A stretch of DNA of 64,000 bases. It comes from Myxocyprinus asiaticus (lineage: Eukaryota; Chordata; Actinopteri; Cypriniformes; Catostomidae). The notes below the pieces were generated by a model. It saw nothing but the letters and a program-made list of their open reading frames with translations. It had not been told where the DNA came from and searched no databases. Of the stretch, positions 50,701 through 60,000 are shown one piece after another (positions within the stretch are counted from its first letter, which is position 1; every line of letters starts with the position of its first letter). A program made the translations under genes and the position numbers. The stretch covers positions 24,107,197-24,171,196 of the forward strand of contig NC_059356.1 in NCBI RefSeq assembly GCF_019703515.2, written 5' to 3'.

Positions 50701-52770
50701 AGAATAAAACAAAAATGTTCATTTTACTCAAACACATACTGTAAATATATAATTATGATTTTGTGAACAAGTTCTCGTACTGTACCTGTTTGAGTGACAA
50801 TTTTCTCTACGGTGACTGGAATGACTTTAATGTCCAGGCTTCCAGAGGCTGTGCGTTCCAGTCGGACTAAACCCTTCTCCTCTAGTTCCTTCAACTTCAG
50901 CTCCAGTTTGGACTCCTCGCTCACCTTCTCTCTGTCTCTATCTCTTTCTACCTGTGAGGGTTTTGACAGCCACTCCTGCTCTCTTTCTCTCTCTCTCTGA
51001 ATCTCTCGTTCCCGTTCTCTCTGCTGCAGGGTGCTCACCTGGGTGCAGGACTCTCGCAAGCTCTCCTGCCACACACACATAAAGGTTTAGAGTGAGACAC
51101 ACTTCCAAGTACAAAAAGTATGTGATGGGGAAAAAAAATACATACTTTTAGGTATCAAGTGGTATATTTAGGCAGCATTTGGATCTACTACAGTGTCAAT
51201 GGCGTCTTGATGTACATCAGACAACTGTTGCAAACCAGTCCTAATGGGTTTGCAAACCAATCCTAATCCTAAATTGCAATTCAGCCAGGGCTAGAACATG
51301 GAGAAAGAAAGAATGAGAAGGAAATTCAGTGTGGTACCTTCAACAATGCTGACTCTTTAGTGGCCTGCATTAGTTGTTGCTCCAGTTCTGCCATTTTCTC
51401 CACAGCTCCATTTTCATATTCTTGCAGTCTAGCATTCAGCTATAATACAAGAATACAGCCTACTTACAATACTTTCAGCTATGTTTTACAGTATATGTGC
51501 CATGGGTGATTACATGCAAAACTGTTTGTGTGTACAGTGCATGTGTGTTTCTGACCTGGGCATTGCTTTCCTGCAGTTCCGTTACATGCTCCACTATTTC
51601 TGCTTTATTCTCTGCATCTTCGAGCAGAGCTCCAACATCAAATACATTATCCAAGTATGCCTGGATCTGCACTTGCAACTTCTCACTTTCCATCTTTTTT
51701 AAGGACTGATGCCACACACATAAAAACGCACAGTTTTTTGTTACTATAGAAGGATATTTTTTGCTTTATTATTAGGATATATTTATGTATGTTATGTAGT
51801 GGTTATTATGCTTTTTTAAATTAATGTACAGTTGAAGACTCACTTCTAAATACTGGTCGAGGCCCAGCTGTGTAAACTCATACTGAAGATGTACACGGAA
51901 GTTCATGTTCTCAACTGAGTGGACCACAATGTTAATGAACTGCATACAAGCCACCTATGAACAAAATGGTTGATTAGCAGGATTATTTTCATCTGATTCA
52001 TAGGTGATACTGAGCGTGATTTAGCTGAGAGGTCAGAGCTCACCATGAAGTCTATGTTGCTGTCGTCATTCATGAAGCACTCCATGAGCTTCTCAAAGCG
52101 GTTCTTCTCTCCACTCACCTGACCAAGGGGGCCACACATACAGGTGAGTGTTTAGCATGATACTCTATTCACAAACCTATTCTATAACTAGGAAAGGATT
52201 CATAGACTTCCATTTGTGTATGAGGGGATTTGTGTAGTTAAAGCCCGCACGATTTGTGGGATGGTGAAAGTATTAATGTCTGTGTGTCATAGATGACACA
52301 GATATTGATGAAGTGGAAGGAAAAGAGAAGATTTGCATGGCTGTGCTATTAAAACAATGGCCCAAGAATGAATGCAAGACCTGACCAAACCATTTTGTGG
52401 GGACCTCCCTATGTAACCGGTCCTGCTCGACCCACTCCAAGTGGGATTCGAACCGGCGTCTCCGGCATGGGAGGTGGGCGTGCTAACGAGGAGGCTAAAG
52501 GCTACAGCCTCTAGCATCAGTCGCTAGTGTGCCTCTTGAGGCCAGGGGAGTGAAGTTTACACATAACCGCACAGCTATCACATACCAGCTTGCAACCATT
52601 ACACCCACAAGTACAAAAGGTTCATAAAGTACCTTAATAATGTCTTAATTCACATCTAAAATTTCCAAACAATGGAGAAAAACAAATTGGTTCCCTCAGG
52701 AAACTACACTGCAAACATATAACAAACTTTCAGCAAGAACTACAGTAAATTATTGACAATAATATACAGG

Positions 52771-52815
<45 letters not shown>

Positions 52816-54059
52816 CCGATCAGCCACAACATTAAAACCACCTGCTTTTTTTTGTGGATTTTTCCCCTTTTTCACCCAATTTGGAATGCCCAATTCCCAA
52901 TGCACTTTTAAGTCCTTGTGGTCGCGTAGTAATTCGCCTCAATCCGGGTGGCGGAGGATGAATCCCAGCTGCCTCCGCTTCTGAGACCGCCAACCCACGC
53001 ATCTTATCACTTGGCTTGTTGAGCGCGTTGCCACGGAGACATAGCGCGTGTGGAGGCTTCACGCCAACCACCGCGGCATCCACACTCAACCCATCACGCA
53101 TCCCACCGAGAACAAACCACATTATAGCGACCATGAGGAGGTTACCCCATGTGACTCTACCCTCCCTAGCAACCGGGCTAATTTGGTTGCTTAGGAGACC
53201 TGGCTGGAGTCATTCAGCATGCCCTGGGATTCGAACTAGCGAACTCCAGGGGTGGTAGCCAGAGTCTTTTACCACTGAGATACCCAGGCCCCCAAAACCA
53301 CCAGCTTAATATTTTGTAGGTCCCCCCCCAAGGGTATTGTGCTACAAAAACAGCACCAACCCGCATCTCAGAATAGCATTCTTCAGCAGTTCGAACAAGT
53401 CTGACCATTCTCTGTTGACCTCTCTCATCAACAAGGCATTTCTGTCCACAGAACTGACTCACTGGATGTTTTTGGTTTTTGGCACCATTCTGAATAAATT
53501 CTAGAGACTGTTGTGTGTGAAAATCCCAGGAGATCAGCAGTTACAGAAATACTCAAACCAGCCCATCTGGCACCAACAATCATGCCATGGTCCATATCAC
53601 TGAGATCACATTTTTCCGCATTCTGATAGTTGATGTGAACATTAACTGAAGCTCCTGACCCATATCTGAATGATTTTATGCACTGCACTGCTGCCACACG
53701 ATTGACTGATTAGATAATCGCATGTATGATTGTTGGTGCCAGATGGGCTGGTTTGAGTATTTCTGTAACTGCTGATCTCCTGGGATTTTCACACACAACA
53801 GTCTCTAGAATTTACTCTGAATGGTGCCAAAAACAAAAAACTTTCAGTGAGCGACAGTTCTGTGGATGGAAATGTCTTGTTGATGAGAGAGGTCAACGGA
53901 GATGGCCAGACTGGTTTGAACTGACAAACTATATGGTAACTCAGATAACCACTCTGTACAATTGTGGTGAGAAGAATATAATCTCAGAATGCTATTCTGA
54001 GACGCGGATTGGTTCTGTTTTGGTGGCACGAGGAGCACCTACACAATATTAGGCAGATG

Positions 54060-54096
<37 letters not shown>

Positions 54097-57000
54097 CAGG
54101 TTTAAGTGGTTTACGAGGACTTTTTTTTTTTAGGTTACAAACTGGTAATTACAAGGGTATTATGCTATAAATGTGGTTTATGAGGACATTTCTAGTGTCC
54201 CCATAATTCAAATCGCTTAAAAAAACATACTAAATGATGTTTTATTGAAAATGTAAAAATATAGAAAGTTTTTTGTGAGGGTTTAGGGGTAGGGTTAGGG
54301 GATAGAATCTATAGTTCGTACAGTATAAAAATCATTATGTCTATGGAGAGTCCTCATAATGATAGCTGCACCAACGTGTGTGTGTGTGTGTGTGTTCGGC
54401 CAATCATCTTACCTCTTTAAAGTTGTCAAAGGCTGAGATGATGATGTCATGTCCACCTCTAACTAGACACACTGCCGCCAACAACTCTAATACAAGAGCT
54501 TTAGTCCTGCATGATATATACACAGTGTATCAAAGTGTGTTATGAATTCACAAACACTGACGCAAGCACATAGGACCCACACACATATCACAGAAAAGCA
54601 CTGTTTACTGTACCTGGGGTTTTTGTTGTTGAGACCAAGTGTGATTTCATTGACACATCTGGAGTGATTCATGACTAAGTTGAAGCCAGACTTTTAAAAA
54701 AAAGAACAACTGAGTCACATAAAATTCTCCTTAAATGACATTTAAAGTAGCTTTGTCTTGTGTCTGTATGCGCTCCACATTTCACATACCTGATAATTCA
54801 TGATAGCACGCAGACACATAATGCATAAGTGAACATCATCCCTCTGGGTGGCCAAACGAGCATTTCGCAGAGTTTTTCTGCTATTGGCCAAGGAGGTTAT
54901 TCTGAAATGGACACAGAATGAACAAAAGATGAGTATGAAAATGGGAACAAACATGCCCATCTACCTAAGAATGACATGCAGAACCTCTTGTACCATTGTT
55001 TGACTAATATTTCAGTCCATGAAGCAGCGCATGTGCATGAAGCCGTGCAAGGTGAATTTAGAACATGCCAAACATGACCATAAATCCTTAGGCGAAATGC
55101 AGGGTGAACCAGTCATCTCTCTGTACTGAATGATCCTTGTATGTGTAATGTGTTGATAGAGACTCACCTGACAGTGAATGCACGTGCCGCTTTGGACACT
55201 CCATGTGTGGGAGAATGGTTCACGTTTTTGGCCAGATCCTCCAGCGATCTCTCCGAGAGTCTCCTGTTGTCTGATACTGAGACACCATTTTCCACAGATT
55301 CCACCTCAAACCTGGGAAACATGTCAGTACAGGATTTACATTTACATTTACATTTATTCATTCAGCAGATGCTTTTATCCAAAGCGATTTGAACTCAATT
55401 TTTGTTTCGATTTATTCAGGCAGTTAACAGACTTAATGTTAATGTGAGGAGTGAATTCTGTTTACTTCTTGAGAGTTTAAAGCTTGGAGCTGGTTATAAG
55501 GTATTTATGGAGAATGACTGTAGACTCATTATATGACTGCAATGGTGTTGATGTTAGTAATCAAAAGGATAAACTTACGGCACATCACTCTGAGCATAGG
55601 ACAAATAGTCCACCAGGACATCTAAGCCTTGGTTTTCCTCATTCAGAAACTCCTGAGCCCACCTACAGTGAGAAAGGAAAACAGAGAGAAGAGATAAGGA
55701 TGTAATATGAAGGAATAAGAATAAAAAAGAGAAAAGCAGTTATATAAGGAAATATGAAGGGTCTTATGAAGGTTATGGTAATTCAGGTCATCTTAGCACA
55801 AATTCACCAAAATAAAACATTTAATTTAGTTTTAGTTTCAGAGATTGCCCACGATTAGACAACTGGTGAAACTGCTTAGATGAAAAACCTAGTTGCTTTT
55901 GAATGAGTTTTCCTTGACATACTGGATATCAGCACATAATGTTTCAATAATGCAAAATGGTTGTTATAAAGATGCACACTAACCCTATGTGATTGGTTCT
56001 CAGAGAAATCTCCAGCTCTCTCAGAACTTGAGTTGACTCCTGCACACGCTTCTTGAACTGTAGAGAAGGGATCACAGAGAGATGAGCTCATTGAATGGGT
56101 AAAAGAAAATAACTCGCCTCACATCAAGACTTCAAACTGTGTTTCCACCTGCCCTTTCTAAAGGTGGGTGTCAGCACTGATGATGCAGAAACAGAAATGA
56201 GAGAGAGTATGGAGGTGTGAGGGAAAGAACAAAAATTGAGCGATGTAAAGAGTAATGGTACTAACTCTGCGTGTCACTCCACCCTGGTCCTGGTAGAAGC
56301 TCCTGATTTTAGTCAGGTATGCTGAAGGAGGGTTCTTCACCTGGAATCGCTCCTGATGGACAGAGGGAGGAAGAAAAACAATGAATGGACTCTTTGAGAA
56401 ACATCTCAAAGATGATCCAGATAAATGGGATGCACCTGAGCTAAATTTCAAGTGTCCTAGCAAAGGTTCTGAATACTTTTGTCAATGTGATATTTCAGTA
56501 TTTCTTTTTAATATATTTGCAAAGTTATCAAAAATCTGGTTTTTGCTTTGTCATTATGGGGTATGGAGTGTAGATTGATGTGAAAAAATAACAAAACACA
56601 ACATAAAATGTGAAATAAATGAAGGGGACTGGATACTTTATGAATGCACTGTTTATATATATACAGAATTAGGAACTGCGAAAAAGTAAATTAAAATAAG
56701 ACAATACACTTAAAATAAGATTTTCATCAAAACATGCGGGTAATCCAAAAGTAATCAGATTAGGTTACCTAAAAAGTGTCATCTAAAAGATAACATTACT
56801 ATTTTAGTTATGTCATTTCTAATCAGTACTAGATTCTATTTTAGATTAGACCTCAGATACTGTATATGTACAGTTTATGGGATGGAGATATTTATGTTTA
56901 TATGGCTGCTAAAGCATATTTCTTTCCATTGGCATTTATTTATGTTTACTTGGTTGTATTTATACACATACCTCTAAAGGTGGTATATAACCTAGAGCTC

Positions 57001-60000
57001 TGTGCCTCTGTTGCCATAACAAATGTAATTCTTTGCAAGCAAAGCTACAACGCTTGCATTCCGTAGTTGTCATAGAGACACAAATATTAACACAGGAAGT
57101 GCGTATAGCCACGGTTTCACCATCACCTTAAGAGTTTGACCTCATATCTCAGTGGTTTTCCCCCTCTGTCTTCTGTCTTTTGCAGTTGCCTACTCACTAC
57201 CATCACAGCTCTGATATTACCTCACTTACAATTCTTTAAGCATTTGCATCATAGGGTACAACAGGGCTAAAGGCTCTGTGAGGTAAAAGGCTCCCTTGAT
57301 TGAATTTTTTCCCAAAACACTAAATAAGCATCAAAAACTACCACAGCACTTTCCTAAACACCTGTTTGACACTATGCTCTGCAAAATGTTCCTCTTCCAT
57401 GAGAGCTTTGTGTGTAATGTCTATAGGTTGATTTTGCAGCAATTTGATCTAATATTTAATTTTTTTTTAAATGTTGTACATTTATGTAGCTAATGAATAT
57501 CCTGGAAATTATCACACTCATTTTGAATTTTCAGTTTTGCTCAAGGTGATTATATAAACTGTCCAATATGTGAAAGGATAGTATTTGGGCTAAAAAGCAC
57601 CCTTATTTCAGGGGCTAAATGTCCCTTTTAAGCACATTGTTTTTCTTAAGTGGGCCGAATAGATTTGGCCCCAATAGAAAGCCCCCTTCTGTTGTTATTT
57701 ATTTTCCCATAAATTATGTGCTCCATCAATATTTAATAATAATGTATTTCTTGAATCTTGAGACACTTTGTGACCAGAAAAAAAATCACATTTTCCTTAA
57801 GGTGTGCCTTTAGTACCCTACATTATTTCTTCAATACTGTCATTAAAAGATTAAATTAAATGCATAACATAAACACACACTTCTATTGCAAAAATCCCCG
57901 ATTTGTCAGTGTAATTTTGTCAGTGCTCAGATAAGTTCAATATCATACCAGTAATTTTATTTTTCAACCTTTTTTTCTTGGTAAATGTATTAAACCTAAT
58001 AAAGTTGAATTCTCTTAAACAGATCACTGATCACCTTTTCCTGAATGCATAAATGTTCCATGATTCATAACGGAAGCCTGTTTTCGTTTTCCGGTCTCCA
58101 GCATTGTTACTCACATCGGCAAATTTTCTCAGTGGATAATAATGTATACAATTTGTTAAAACAGTAAAAAAAAATAAATAAATCATGTGGCTCCACAGTG
58201 CCGATACTTTACAGAGTCGCGATGACATAATGACATGAAATTCACCAATAGTGGCTCTTCCAGGAGCAATGACCAATAAACATGTAGAGACAGTGCTCCA
58301 TGTCACTCACACAAACACTAAACACCATCAGGATAACACCATAATAAAAGTATGCAATAAACATTAACTAAACTACATTAAATATAATGTATTTAATACG
58401 TAACTAATATTAAAAATTAGAAGAAACATAACTATTCCCATAAAATATAATGAAATGTAATGGGTCATGCAGGGAATTGTGGGAATGCCCGATTACTGTT
58501 TTTTACCGTAAAATACATGTACTCTCTTAATAATATAATATAATTTTTACTGTTAATTATACAAGGACAATAATACTTTTTACATCTTTTAAATTACATT
58601 TACATTTTACAGCAAAACTACATATTGTCTTTTCAAATATATAAACATTTTTTTACGTATATATTATGGTAATTACTTAAATTTACGTTTTTTTTTTCAC
58701 TATTATTTTTACAGTCTTTTACTGTTAAAATTACGGACATTTTTTACAGTGTACATTTTTTTTTTATTTCTATTTGATTTTCAGACACTAATATAGATTA
58801 GACACAGTGACAGCAAAATAGAATATCCACAATAAAAATGTATAAAAATTATAAAATGACATAAAAAAAATACACTTTGTCCTTTTAAAGGACATCTGTA
58901 TATGCCTTGGTCACAATAAATTGTAAAAAGTGGTAACCAGAAATTGTTTCCTTAAGGAGCTGTTTCTACTTAATCTAACCCCAGAAACAAACCAATTAAT
59001 TTAGATGTTTCCACATGAAGCACATTTTTAGGTGCTTAACATCTTTTTAGTATACATTTCAGCTAGTCACTGCACTATAAAGCTTATGGTATGTCTAAAC
59101 ACAGTCCACCAGAAATCAACCCCTTAGAAGTCACACATATACTGCAGACGTGCAATATCATGAAACTGCACAGAGACAACTGAAAAACGTATTTTGACTA
59201 ATTAATATTGAAAAAGTAAATGAGAGGAATAGGAACGTTACAAGTCAAACTAAGAGTCTGATGAGGCAAACTCTCAGTTCACCTTAACAGTAATTATTCA
59301 AATTTATATCAAGTTAAAGTTCATCTTTATATGGCATTGGTAGTAGAAAGCTCTCTGTGGCATCTTACCTGATCACAAACCAGCTCCCATTTCTTCTCAT
59401 TGTCATACTGACTCAGAAGCTTCATCTTATCTGGAGGCAGATTCATGGAGCTCTGGGAAGAGAGAGAGAGAGGGATGACCTGGACATCAGATGAAATCTC
59501 CTCAAGCAGTACAAACATGTTAGCAGATCTGTGCATTTGAATGATTTCAGTATGAGTGTTAAGGCTTTGAATATAAACTTGTATGTGAACATATGGAAAA
59601 ACATTGTGGGATTTGCTTTGAGTAATGAAATATTGTTTTTGTATTGGCAGATATGCACCCATCACACAATGCTGGATTTCAATAGACAGATTAAACCTAA
59701 ATGTGGACGTTAAAAACTTTTAATCGCTGCAGCCAGTGGAATGAAATCCAGAACTTAGCTCAAATGCATGAAAATAATAAAAGACGTTTGTCAGTAATTA
59801 CGTGATGCTAATGTTTTTGGTTCTGTCGCAACTAGCAACTTCTGGCAAGATTTGAGAATGAGATACTGTATGGTGTGTCTTTTATCAAAGTGTGTATTGC
59901 TGATGTAATTTAAACTCTTCCACAGTTTCTGATTTAAAATTTGGGCTGCAGTTCATGTTATGAACAAGGAACCAAGGAACCACTTACTATTTATTACTGA

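Noticed and set aside
53220..53293. tRNA gene on the minus strand
   Set aside because: The tRNA-like head is attached to a 448 base body with an A tail and a target duplication, so it is a SINE.
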